From positions 186,001 through 250,000 of the forward strand of contig NZ_ATWY01000003.1 of NCBI RefSeq assembly GCF_000421405.1: a stretch of 64,000 nt of DNA. The letters run 5' to 3'. The stretch is from Butyrivibrio sp. NC2007 (lineage in GTDB: Bacteria; Bacillota; Clostridia; Lachnospirales; Lachnospiraceae). Numbering within the stretch: the first letter of the stretch is position 1; each line of letters opens with the position of its first letter. Shown here piece by piece: positions 18,258 to 26,041 of the stretch. Under the pieces are notes generated by a model that had not been told where the DNA came from, searched no databases, and worked only from the letters and a program-made list of their open reading frames with translations. A program made the translations under genes and the position numbers.

Positions 18258-19469
18258 ATGCGTTTCGTTCAATCAGAGCAGATTAAAATTGCAAATCTCG
18301 AGTCTAAGATGGACGTAGCTCAGGAAGTTGTTGAGAACTACATCTTTGATACAGGGATAAAGGGCAAGGATGCCTTAAGACTTAAGCTTCTCTCGGAAGA
18401 AGTGCTTCGTCTGGCAAAATCAATAATAGGTTATGGAATCATGAATTTCTGGCTTGAGGGTAACTCAAGGGTAACCAAGATCTACCTCACAGCCGAGAAC
18501 CATATGGATAAGAGCAAAGAGGATGAACTGATCTCTGTATCATCAACAGGAGAGAACAAGGTTGAACAGGGCTTCTTTGGAAAGCTCAGATCACTCTTTG
18601 TAGTAAATGCACCAACCACATCAAAGTGGTCACTGAAGGACTATCAGGAAGAGTTAAGGCGCAGGAAGGAAGAGGATAAATATTCTCAGGAAGCCTGGGA
18701 TGATCTGGAGAGATCACTTGTAGCCAACCTTGCTGATGATATCGAAGTCGGTGTGGGCAAGGACAATATCGAGATGATAGTTACCAAGGACTTCTCAGAG
18801 GCTCTGGGAGCTATCGGATCAAGAGTTCCTGTTGCAAAGAGCGACTTTACCTTTGTTGACAGCAACAAGATCGATGAGGGCAAGGTATATGCAAGAGCAG
18901 ACGAGCTCATCGAAGAGCTTGAAGTATCTGCCAAGGATGCAATTCACTTAAAACTCTTGTTTGAAGAGACCATCGGAATGCTCAAGGCAATGACAGCAGA
19001 CTTCAGAGCAGAGCTTTGGTTTGAGAAATACAAGAACGTATGCTGCCTTAAGCTTACAGCCAAGACACTTATGGACGCAGGCAAGAAGAAAGACCTGATC
19101 CAGGTGGCTTCAGACAGAGACAACAGCGCTGTTAAGGGCTTTATGAGCAAGATCGGAGATGTCGTTGAGAACGGACTTTTGAACTACTCTGAGGTTATGA
19201 AGCTTCAGCAGCAGTATGGAACCGGATATGTAAGCTTTGGTTCTATGGGTATTTATGGTATCATGGAAGGTAGCTCCGATCCCGGAGTTATGTGGTCACT
19301 GAGCGACTACAGGGAGTCACTTGGAAACGATCAGGAGAATGATCCCAGTGCAAAAGAGGCTTGGGATGAACTTGAAAAATCTATCGTTGCAAGTCTTGCC
19401 AAGGACGTACTTGTTGGCGTAAAAGGTGATAGAATAGATATTACAATGGTATATGGGCTCAATTCATGA
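18258..19469 (+). CDS. Internally duplicated protein linked to an RsbV/RsbW-type module; function unknown
   Basis: The 403-residue soluble protein consists of two homologous halves (about 10-178 and 205-403). Matching landmarks are KDALRLKLLSEEVL with KDAIHLKLLFEETI, WSLKDYQEEL with WSLSDYRESL, and EAWDDLERSLVANLADDIEVGV with EAWDELEKSIVASL.KDVLVGV. The LKLL.EE segment resembles the first helix of the GHKL kinase N-box, but the metal-binding Asn and the ATP-lid glycines are missing, so I infer at most a degenerate, non-ATP-binding version of that fold. A GGAGGGGG site precedes the ATG. The STAS gene starts 25 bp downstream, which suggests a role in the same partner-switching circuit, perhaps as a sensor or decoy. 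I know no named family for it. Confidence 0.7.
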   Translation: MRFVQSEQIKIANLESKMDVAQEVVENYIFDTGIKGKDALRLKLLSEEVLRLAKSIIGYGIMNFWLEGNSRVTKIYLTAENHMDKSKEDELISVSSTGENKVEQGFFGKLRSLFVVNAPTTSKWSLKDYQEELRRRKEEDKYSQEAWDDLERSLVANLADDIEVGVGKDNIEMIVTKDFSEALGAIGSRVPVAKSDFTFVDSNKIDEGKVYARADELIEELEVSAKDAIHLKLLFEETIGMLKAMTADFRAELWFEKYKNVCCLKLTAKTLMDAGKKKDLIQVASDRDNSAVKGFMSKIGDVVENGLLNYSEVMKLQQQYGTGYVSFGSMGIYGIMEGSSDPGVMWSLSDYRESLGNDQENDPSAKEAWDELEKSIVASLAKDVLVGVKGDRIDITMVYGLNS

Positions 19470-19494
19470 GTTTCAAGAGAGGAGAAATAGCACA

Positions 19495-19791
19495 ATGACA
19501 ATTAACAAAGTAGCAAATGGAAAGGATCTCATTATTTCTTTAGCAGGAAGGCTTGATACTACAACCGCACCGCAGCTTGATGATGAGCTTAAGGGGGGGC
19601 TTGATGGAGTAGAGAAGCTTGAGTTCGATTTCACTGACCTCGAGTACATCTCATCTGCCGGACTCAGAGTGCTGCTTTCAGCTCAGAAGATCATGAATAA
19701 GCAGGGAAGCATGGTTATTAAGAACGTTAGCGAGGAGATCAACGAGATCTTTGAAGTAACAGGTTTCGTAGATATTCTTACAATCGAATAA
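19495..19791 (+). CDS. STAS-domain anti-sigma factor antagonist (RsbV/SpoIIAA-like)
   Basis: The 98-residue single STAS domain shows the usual pattern: an opening strand with DLIISLAGRLDTTTA, then LEFDFTDLEYISSAGLRVLL. The Ser53-Ser54 pair lies where the phospho-acceptor of this family sits. I start at ATG 19495, preceded by GAGAGGAG; an upstream in-frame ATG at 19453 lies inside the previous gene and has no site. In partner switching the unphosphorylated form binds the RsbW-like kinase and releases its target. The kinase gene (19860) follows directly, after a hairpin. No sigma factor gene lies nearby, so the target may be something else. Confidence 0.92.
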   Translation: MTINKVANGKDLIISLAGRLDTTTAPQLDDELKGGLDGVEKLEFDFTDLEYISSAGLRVLLSAQKIMNKQGSMVIKNVSEEINEIFEVTGFVDILTIE

Positions 19792-19809
19792 TTTTGTTGC
19801 ATATGGTAC

Positions 19810-19846
19810 AGGCAAAAGGCATGTTTATGCCTTTTGCCTATTTCTT
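19810..19846 (+). terminator. Hairpin between the STAS gene and the kinase gene
   Basis: A perfect 12-bp stem (AGGCAAAAGGCA, 19810-19821, with 19828-19839) and a 6-base loop are followed by ATTTCTTA. It lies inside a gene pair expected to be expressed together, so it may be a partial terminator or an RNA stabiliser setting the antagonist-to-kinase ratio. The short U-run argues for incomplete termination. Confidence 0.6.
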
Positions 19847-19859
19847 ATAGGATTACAAT

Positions 19860-20270
19860 ATGAAAGAAATCGTATTAGATGCAAAAGTCGATAACCTGCC
19901 TCAGGTCCTTTCATTTGTGGATGAGGAGCTTGAAAAAGCTGAATGTTCCATGAAGGGAATGATGCAGATTGATGTTGCCGTGGAGGAGATTTTCGTCAAC
20001 GTTGCAAGCTATGCCTATGAAGGCAAAGAAGGCAACTGCAAGATTGAGGTGGATGCTGACCCTGGAAATCAGTATGTAACGATTACTTTTACCGATGAGG
20101 GAATCCCCTACAATCCTTTGGCAAAAGAGGATCCGGATGTAACCTTGTCCGCTGAGGAAAGAGAGATTGGCGGATTAGGTATATTTATCGTGAAAAAAAG
20201 TATGGACAAGACAGCCTATGAAAGAAAGGATAACAAGAATATCTTCAGCATGGGTTACTCTTGGGCATAA
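19860..20270 (+). CDS. Anti-sigma-factor-type serine kinase (RsbW/SpoIIAB-like)
   Basis: The 136-residue protein is a HATPase_c domain of the anti-sigma type. The N-box is VAVEEIFVNVASYAY (Glu42, Asn47), the G1 box is FTDEGIPYNPL, and the G2 box is GGLGIFIVKK (104-112). It should bind ATP, phosphorylate the STAS protein encoded upstream and hold a target in check. Only a weak ribosome site precedes the ATG (19860), just after the hairpin. The next gene follows after 13 bp behind AAAGGGGG. The partner target cannot be read from the window. Confidence 0.92.
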   Translation: MKEIVLDAKVDNLPQVLSFVDEELEKAECSMKGMMQIDVAVEEIFVNVASYAYEGKEGNCKIEVDADPGNQYVTITFTDEGIPYNPLAKEDPDVTLSAEEREIGGLGIFIVKKSMDKTAYERKDNKNIFSMGYSWA

Positions 20271-20283
20271 AGGGGGATAAAAA

Positions 20284-20799
20284 ATGGCATCGATTGCAAG
20301 AGATCTTGATCCTAAGCTGTTTTATGATGCGATAGTTCACTTTGACGAGAGTGATGAAGCCAAAGAACTCTATTATCAAGTCATGGATACTCCGACCGGA
20401 AGGAAGAATAAGAGCGGAAGCGATGAGACTGTAAGAGACAGAATCTTAAAGGCTTACGGCGTTCTCTTTTGCGAAGAAGCAGGTCTTGAGCCCGGTGATA
20501 AAGCGGGGGTGGACGAGGTCGCTGATACAGCTGACAGGCTCTATATCGGAGGTACAGGCTACGATCCGGAGCACTGGTATCGTATGAAGTATCATTTCCC
20601 GGTTATCGACGATGATAATTATGACAGATTCGCAGCACTGGTGCTGGCCGACATGAACTGTGGCCCGCTTCATGATGCTGCTCTTAATGATGGAGACACC
20701 CTGGTGGTTGGAGAGGCTGATCCTCTTCATATGACTGCTCAGCAGCGCAAGAACCAGAAGGTTAAATCAGTTTCATTTCCTTCAGGAGGTGCACAGTGA
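20284..20799 (+). CDS. Conserved-looking soluble protein of unknown function
   Basis: I do not recognise this 171-residue protein. It is acidic, without signal peptide or membrane segment, and has a distinctive central part with YIGGTGYDPEHWYRMKYHFP and a tail with VGEADPLHMTAQQR. The coding frame is supported by a good ribosome site before the ATG and by a stop codon that overlaps the GTG start of the response regulator gene (GTGA at 20796-20799). That tight coupling, and its place between an RsbW-like kinase and a response regulator, suggest a signalling accessory role, but this is context only. Confidence 0.7.
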   Translation: MASIARDLDPKLFYDAIVHFDESDEAKELYYQVMDTPTGRKNKSGSDETVRDRILKAYGVLFCEEAGLEPGDKAGVDEVADTADRLYIGGTGYDPEHWYRMKYHFPVIDDDNYDRFAALVLADMNCGPLHDAALNDGDTLVVGEADPLHMTAQQRKNQKVKSVSFPSGGAQ

Positions 20800-21614
20800 C
20801 AATTCTGGCAGTAGATGACGACAATACCTCCTTAAAGAAGATCAAGAACATCCTTGCAAAGGCTTTGCCTGATGCCACATGCTATTTTTACGATGAGTCC
20901 CTGGCAGCTCTTGCCAAGGCTCGTGAGGAAGAGATAGATGTGGCTTTTCTCGATGTGGAAATGCCGGAGCTTTCAGGAATAGATCTTGGAAGGTATCTCA
21001 AAGAGCTTAATCCTTATGTAAACTTAATATACCTCACTGAGGATACCAACTATGCGTATGAGGCTATGAAGCTTCATGCCAGTGGATACCTGAAAAAGCC
21101 CGGAAACGACAAGGATGTGAAGGGCGAGCTTGAATCCCTGCGTTATCCTGAGATGCGCAAGAAATTCAAGAGAGTTTTTGCTCAGACCTTCGGTAACTTT
21201 GAGTTTTTTGTTGATGGGCAGCCGGTAGAATTTAAGTATAAGAGGACAAAAGAGATTGTAGCGCTTCTTATCAACAATAGAGGAGCCCAGACCACAAACG
21301 GCGAGATCATCGCTTCCTTGTGGGAGGATGACGGTGATCCCGAAAAGAAACTTTCATACCTCTGCAATCTGCGTCAGGATCTTCAGAATACCTTTAATAA
21401 GCTTAAGCTTGACGGTATCCTTTTAAAGCAGCGCGGAAGCATGGCTATTGCCAAGGACAGGATAGAGTGCGATCTCTATGACTGGCTTGATAACGGCAAT
21501 GATTCGAAATACAAATACATGGGTGATTACATGAACCAGTACAGCTGGTCGGAATTTTACCATGCTGAGCTGGATGAGATAAGCTACGACCTTGAAGAAG
21601 ATGCTATGAAGTAA
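20796..21614 (+). CDS. Response regulator with SARP-like winged-helix output domain
   Basis: The 272-residue protein starts at GTG 20796, behind AGGAGGTG. The receiver domain (1-118) has the acidic pocket VDDD (7-9), phospho-acceptor Asp53 (FLDVEMP), Thr81 and Lys101. Residues about 128-226 form an OmpR/SARP-type winged helix (FGNFEFFVDGQPVEF, then TKEIVALLINNRGAQTTNGEI and the SYLCNLRQDLQ recognition region). After CDLYDW it has only about 45 residues with GDYMNQYSWSEF, resembling the start of a BTAD domain cut short. It binds DNA when phosphorylated, presumably at direct repeats. No kinase gene is adjacent; the nearest are at 35899 and 37233. A close paralogue is at 35114. Confidence 0.88.
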   Translation: MTILAVDDDNTSLKKIKNILAKALPDATCYFYDESLAALAKAREEEIDVAFLDVEMPELSGIDLGRYLKELNPYVNLIYLTEDTNYAYEAMKLHASGYLKKPGNDKDVKGELESLRYPEMRKKFKRVFAQTFGNFEFFVDGQPVEFKYKRTKEIVALLINNRGAQTTNGEIIASLWEDDGDPEKKLSYLCNLRQDLQNTFNKLKLDGILLKQRGSMAIAKDRIECDLYDWLDNGNDSKYKYMGDYMNQYSWSEFYHAELDEISYDLEEDAMK

Positions 21615-21649
21615 ATGAACAGATTCTGCAAGCGTGGGGAGGATAAGAG

Positions 21650-21949
21650 ATGGAAGGCTTATTAAGTTTAGCCGTATATGTAGTGATCATCGCTGTTGTG
21701 ATCATAAGCAGGAAGAAAAAGTTTAATAAGATAAATACAAGTAACCCCGGCGCCATGCCCCATCAGCACAAGCCGGCCAATGTATATGAGACCTATAACA
21801 AGAAGTCTCCAAGAAATGATTCCGGTACAATGCCTCATAAGCATGAGAAGAATCATTATACTTCAATGGCTGATGCGTCCAAACTTCCAAAGGGATACAT
21901 ACTTCTTAACGGAGAACCTGTGAGAGTGGCTGATCTGGAGGGAAAATAA
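21650..21949 (+). CDS. Small membrane protein with two MPHxH motifs
   Basis: The 99-residue product has one N-terminal membrane helix (about 4-20, LLSLAVYVVIIAVVIIS), a basic stretch RKKKF, then a soluble tail. The tail holds two related segments, GAMPHQHKP and GTMPHKHEK, about 24 residues apart, which could bind a transition metal, and ends in PKGYILLNGEPVRVADLEG. The tail is probably cytoplasmic by the positive-inside rule. GGGGAGG precedes the ATG, and the next gene begins 1 base after the stop. Function is unknown. Confidence 0.65.
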   Translation: MEGLLSLAVYVVIIAVVIISRKKKFNKINTSNPGAMPHQHKPANVYETYNKKSPRNDSGTMPHKHEKNHYTSMADASKLPKGYILLNGEPVRVADLEGK

Positions 21950-21950
21950 G

Positions 21951-23324
21951 GTGAGAGTTTGTCTTTTAAATGACTCTTTTCCGCCTATAATAGACGGAGT
22001 TGCAAACGTAGTAATGAATTATGCGAGGATAATGACAGAAAATCTGGGCGACCAGGTGATTGTCGGAACTCCGCGCTATCCGGATGTTGATTATACAGGC
22101 TACCCCTACGAGGTGGTAGCCTATTCTAGTGTAGATACCACTGATCTGGTAAAGGGCTATAGGACAGGAAATCCGCTTTCTGTAAGCGGAGTGGGCAGGC
22201 TTTCAGAATTTAAGCCGGAGATAATCCATACTCACTGTCCGGCTTCTTCTACAATCATGGCAAGAGTTCTTCAAAAAGAGCTGGATGTGCCGATTGTCTT
22301 TACTTACCACACAAAATTTGATGTTGATATCGCCAGAGCAGTGGGCGAAGGCTTTCTTAAGAAGGAGACCATAAAGGCTATGGTATCCAATATCTCTGCC
22401 TGCGATGATGTCTGGGTTGTTTCAAAAGGCGCCGGCGAGAATCTAAGATCCCTTGGCTATGAGGGCGATTACCGTGTTGTCTCCAACGGTGTGGATTTCC
22501 AGAAAGGAAAGACAAGTGATGCGCTGGTAAAAGAGACTACTGCCGGCTACGATCTCCCTGAGGGGGTTCCGGTATTTCTTTTCGTGGGAAGAATTATGAA
22601 ATATAAGGGAATTCCCATTATCATCGACGCGCTGAAAGAGCTCTCGGATAAAGGCATAAAATATCGTATGGTATTTGTGGGAGGCGGAGCTGATGCGGAA
22701 GAGATGCAGGAGAAGGTATGCAAATATGGCATCTCGGACAGTGTCATTTTCACAGGTCCCATCCATGAGAGAGACAAACTAAGAGCCTGGAACACCAGGG
22801 CGGATCTGTTTCTGTTCCCTTCTGTCTATGACACCAACGGAATTGTTGTCAGAGAAGCTGCAGCCTGTGGTCTTGCTAGCGTCCTGATCAAGGATTCCTG
22901 CGCAGCCGAGGGCATAACACATGACAGAAACGGCTTTATCATCGAGGAAGATCCCCATTCCATGGCTGCATTACTGGAAGAGGCATCAAAAGACCTCTCT
23001 CACCTGGCTCAGGTCGGTCAAAACGCGATGGATGAGATCTATATTTCCTGGGATGAGAGTGTCAGGGATGCAAGAAACAGGTATGATGAGATCCTTCAGA
23101 TGTTCAGGGACGGTAGTCTCCCAAGAAAGAAATGGTCCGGAACGGAGCTTCTTCTTGACTCTGCATCCAAGATAATAAGCGGAACAGGAGAGATATTTAA
23201 CACCTCCAGAAGTATTCACGAGGGTATGAGAGAAAACTTTGAGGAATTCAAAGACGAAGTTCGGGATGGACTTCAGGAAATAAGGGAGAAGATCGATGAA
23301 TTCATCGAAAGAGGTCAGGAATAG
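21951..23324 (+). CDS. GT4-family glycosyltransferase
   Basis: The 457-residue protein has the GT-B layout of family GT4. The N-terminal half begins MRVCLLNDSFPPIIDGVANVV with the glycine-rich acceptor loop and HTHCPASS. The C-terminal half has FVGRIMKYKG, GGGADAEEM and the donor-binding EX7E-like region ending in FPSVYDTNGIVVREAAACG. It resembles diacylglycerol glucosyltransferases and polysaccharide-forming GT4 enzymes; donor and acceptor are not known. A C-terminal extension of about 75 charged helical residues (from about 385) may bind membrane or partner. It starts with GTG behind GGAGGG, and its last 29 bases overlap the GH13 gene, so the two are translationally coupled. Confidence 0.85.
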   Translation: MRVCLLNDSFPPIIDGVANVVMNYARIMTENLGDQVIVGTPRYPDVDYTGYPYEVVAYSSVDTTDLVKGYRTGNPLSVSGVGRLSEFKPEIIHTHCPASSTIMARVLQKELDVPIVFTYHTKFDVDIARAVGEGFLKKETIKAMVSNISACDDVWVVSKGAGENLRSLGYEGDYRVVSNGVDFQKGKTSDALVKETTAGYDLPEGVPVFLFVGRIMKYKGIPIIIDALKELSDKGIKYRMVFVGGGADAEEMQEKVCKYGISDSVIFTGPIHERDKLRAWNTRADLFLFPSVYDTNGIVVREAAACGLASVLIKDSCAAEGITHDRNGFIIEEDPHSMAALLEEASKDLSHLAQVGQNAMDEIYISWDESVRDARNRYDEILQMFRDGSLPRKKWSGTELLLDSASKIISGTGEIFNTSRSIHEGMRENFEEFKDEVRDGLQEIREKIDEFIERGQE

Positions 23325-24951
23325 AGACTGGTATAAGAGAATGAGCTTCTATCAGATATGGATAAGGAGCTTTGCTGATGGTAACGGAGACGGTATTGGA
23401 GACCTGTACGGCGTATACGACAAGCTTGATTATATAAAGAGCCTGGGTGTGGACGGAATCTGGTTTTCGCCGATTTATCCTTCTCCCAATGCCGATTTTG
23501 GCTACGATATTTCAGACTACAAGAATATTCATCCGGAATACGGCGATCTGGATCAGTTTAAAAAGGTTCTGACAAGAGCCCATGAATTGGGACTTAAGGT
23601 AATAATGGACCTGGTGGTCAACCACACTTCCGATGAACATCCCTGGTTTATAGAAAGTCGCAAGGGTAAGGACAATCCCTACAGCGATTATTACATCTGG
23701 CGCGATAAGCCCAACAACTGGGACAGCCTCTTCGAGGGCGAAGCCTGGGAGTATGACAAGGTAAGAGGACAGTATTATCTGCATATTTTTGCCAAGAAGC
23801 AACCCGACCTGAACATGGATAATCCTAAGGTTAGGGAAGAAGTTAAATCTATAATGAAGTTCTGGCTGGACATGGGTGTTGATGGTTTCAGAGAGGATGT
23901 CATCAACTTCATTTCCAAAAAAGAGGGGCTTCCAAATGGTCTGCCATTTTTGCCGGCAGCAAAAGGTATGTCCCACTACAAAGATGGTCCTCATATCCAT
24001 GAGTACCTTGCAGAGTTCAGAAAAGTCTGTGATGAGTATGATTGTTTCCAGCTTGGCGAAGGGCCAATGACAACTGTTAAATCTGCACTTAATTATTTGA
24101 CGGGACCAACAAAGTCCCTCGACATGATGTTCTCATTTGACCATATGATGGCTGATTGTTTCTTTACAGAGTACATGCACAGGCCATTTTCATTGGTCAA
24201 ACTAAAGAAAGCCTTTACCAAGTGGCAGAAAGCACTTGATGGAAAGGGCTGGAATGCGCTCTATATCGAGAATCACGATCATCCCAGGATCATCAGCCGC
24301 TACGGGAGCGAACACCACTGGCGTGAGAGCGGAACTATGCTGGCTGTGTCATATCTTTTCCAGCAGGGAACGCCCTTTATCTATCAGGGGCAGGAGATTG
24401 GAATGATGAACATCAGGCTGACCTCCATCGATCAGTACGTGGATGTTTCCAGCAAGACCAATTACAATACTTATCACTTAAAAGAGAGCGTAGAAAAGCG
24501 TCTTCAGAGGATCCATGTCTCCAGCAGAGACTCCTCAAGAACACCTATGCAATGGGATGACAGTCCACATGCCGGATTTTCTACAGTAGAGCCCTGGTTT
24601 TTTGTAAATTCCAACTATAAGAAGGTGAATGTTGCTGCAGAAGAAAAGGACGATGACAGCATCCTGAATTTCTACAGACGCTGCATCGCCCTCAGAAAGA
24701 GCTCTGAAACACTTATTTACGGTAAGTACAACGAGTACTTCCCTAAACACAAGGAGCTTTATACCTATGAGAGAGTTTTGGATAACGAGCGATATCTTAT
24801 AATATGCTCATTTTCAAGGCTTCCGCACAGGATGAGGATCCCTGATTCCTACAAGGGATGCACCGGAGAGATGGTTCTTTGCAACTACTCCGATGAACCT
24901 CTTAAGGACAATTGGCTTAAACCCTACGAAGCGAGGGTCTATAAGTATTAA
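23296..24951 (+). CDS. GH13 alpha-glucosidase (oligo-1,6-glucosidase-like)
   Basis: The 551-residue cytoplasmic enzyme begins with the GH13 barrel (YQIWIRSFADGNGDGIGDL). Conserved regions are visible: DLVVNHTSDEHPW, VDGFREDVINF (nucleophile Asp201), LGEG (acid/base Glu255) and ENHDHPR (Asp328). The pattern fits the oligo-1,6-glucosidase/alpha-glucosidase subfamilies, hydrolysing alpha-1,6 or alpha-1,4 ends of small malto-oligosaccharides; trehalose-6-phosphate or sucrose-type substrates are not excluded. No signal peptide is seen. GGGAG lies 7 bases before the ATG inside the GT4 gene. It converges on the CPBP gene with only TTAA shared. Confidence 0.9.
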   Translation: MNSSKEVRNRDWYKRMSFYQIWIRSFADGNGDGIGDLYGVYDKLDYIKSLGVDGIWFSPIYPSPNADFGYDISDYKNIHPEYGDLDQFKKVLTRAHELGLKVIMDLVVNHTSDEHPWFIESRKGKDNPYSDYYIWRDKPNNWDSLFEGEAWEYDKVRGQYYLHIFAKKQPDLNMDNPKVREEVKSIMKFWLDMGVDGFREDVINFISKKEGLPNGLPFLPAAKGMSHYKDGPHIHEYLAEFRKVCDEYDCFQLGEGPMTTVKSALNYLTGPTKSLDMMFSFDHMMADCFFTEYMHRPFSLVKLKKAFTKWQKALDGKGWNALYIENHDHPRIISRYGSEHHWRESGTMLAVSYLFQQGTPFIYQGQEIGMMNIRLTSIDQYVDVSSKTNYNTYHLKESVEKRLQRIHVSSRDSSRTPMQWDDSPHAGFSTVEPWFFVNSNYKKVNVAAEEKDDDSILNFYRRCIALRKSSETLIYGKYNEYFPKHKELYTYERVLDNERYLIICSFSRLPHRMRIPDSYKGCTGEMVLCNYSDEPLKDNWLKPYEARVYKY

Positions 24952-25973
24952 CCGCCAAGCTTTGCCAAAAATGTATTTACAAAGCTGATACCAAGCTGGG
25001 TCAGGATGATTGTTCCGATCCAGTAGATAAAATACACTATCATTCCGGGATTGAGGACGGCAGTTTTAAATCTTTTGCCTTTCTCAATCTCTTCTTCGTG
25101 GTGATCAAACACAAACTTCTTATGCAGCAGAACTGTCAGGATCAGGCCTGTGAAAACGGCTATGATAACAAATAATCCTACAGTAGCCATGCCTGCCAGA
25201 GCAGCCAGATTCTCCTGAATAAAGTTCATATAGCCTTCTGTATCTCCGTTTAGAAGATATCCCTGCATCTCAGAGATGTTGACTCCGCTTAACATAAACT
25301 TGCTCAAATAGGTACTAAATCCGTTGACTATCATGTGTATTGCGATGGAATAGCCAATCTTGCCTGTTCTCATGTAAATGAAGGCGAAAAAGCAGCCTAT
25401 TGCAAATGCGTAGGAGCACTGGGCCAGGTTCCCGTGATAGAGTCCGAACATAACACCGGACATCAGCATGGCTGTTACTTCGCCGTAGTTTATTACCCTG
25501 TCGATGAGGAATTTCCTAAACAGCAGCTCTTCCCATATCGGCGCAATGATTGCTGCAAAAAGTACCATCATGAACGGTGACATATTGTCCACTACATCCA
25601 AAAGCGGATTGACAGCGCCATTCCCCGTGGCGCCTCCTATAAGGGAGTTAAGTACCATTCCGACTACGTTGGCTGCGACCATAACAAAGTAAGTTATGAA
25701 TACGCAGGCAATAAAGCCCCCGACTCCGAGTTTGTTTTTCTTTATTTCAAACTTGGGAAGCTTACTGATAGCAAGGAACATAAGCGGATATATAATGACA
25801 AATCTGATCAGGAAATAGATGATCATCTGAGTTTGTCCGCTAAGTGCACCCTCAGAAAATGCAACGTTTCTTATCAGCAGAAAAAGAGCTATGAACGCCA
25901 CATATACCAGATAGAGGGCGGTATAACTGAATCCGAATCTTGAGTAAACCTTCTTTGCTGCTACTTCATTCAT
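24948..25973 (-). CDS. CPBP-family intramembrane metalloprotease (CAAX/Abi)
   Basis: The 341-residue protein has about eight membrane segments and the CPBP motifs: EELLFRKFL (Glu148, Glu149, Arg153), FGLYHGN (His180) and AIHMIVN. These residues form the active site of the Rce1-like glutamyl proteases. Bacterial members process peptides or protect against bacteriocins, or act in surface protein handling, but the substrate is not predictable here. GGAGG lies 8 bases before the ATG at 25973. It is a single gene on the minus strand between plus-strand genes. Confidence 0.9.
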   Translation of the reverse strand: MNEVAAKKVYSRFGFSYTALYLVYVAFIALFLLIRNVAFSEGALSGQTQMIIYFLIRFVIIYPLMFLAISKLPKFEIKKNKLGVGGFIACVFITYFVMVAANVVGMVLNSLIGGATGNGAVNPLLDVVDNMSPFMMVLFAAIIAPIWEELLFRKFLIDRVINYGEVTAMLMSGVMFGLYHGNLAQCSYAFAIGCFFAFIYMRTGKIGYSIAIHMIVNGFSTYLSKFMLSGVNISEMQGYLLNGDTEGYMNFIQENLAALAGMATVGLFVIIAVFTGLILTVLLHKKFVFDHHEEEIEKGKRFKTAVLNPGMIVYFIYWIGTIILTQLGISFVNTFLAKLGG

Positions 25974-26041
25974 ACTTTGACCTCCTTTTTCTCCATATTA
26001 TGCTATTATAAAGTATATGTGTATGAAAGGGGAAGAACGGG

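Noticed and set aside
19453-19494. ATG 19453 as start of the STAS gene
   Set aside because: It lies inside the preceding gene without a ribosome site; ATG 19495 follows GAGAGGAG and gives a standard STAS N-terminus.
26000-26041. Consensus promoter before corA
   Set aside because: TTGACC and TATTAT hexamers exist but the spacings (13 or 21 bp) are not acceptable.
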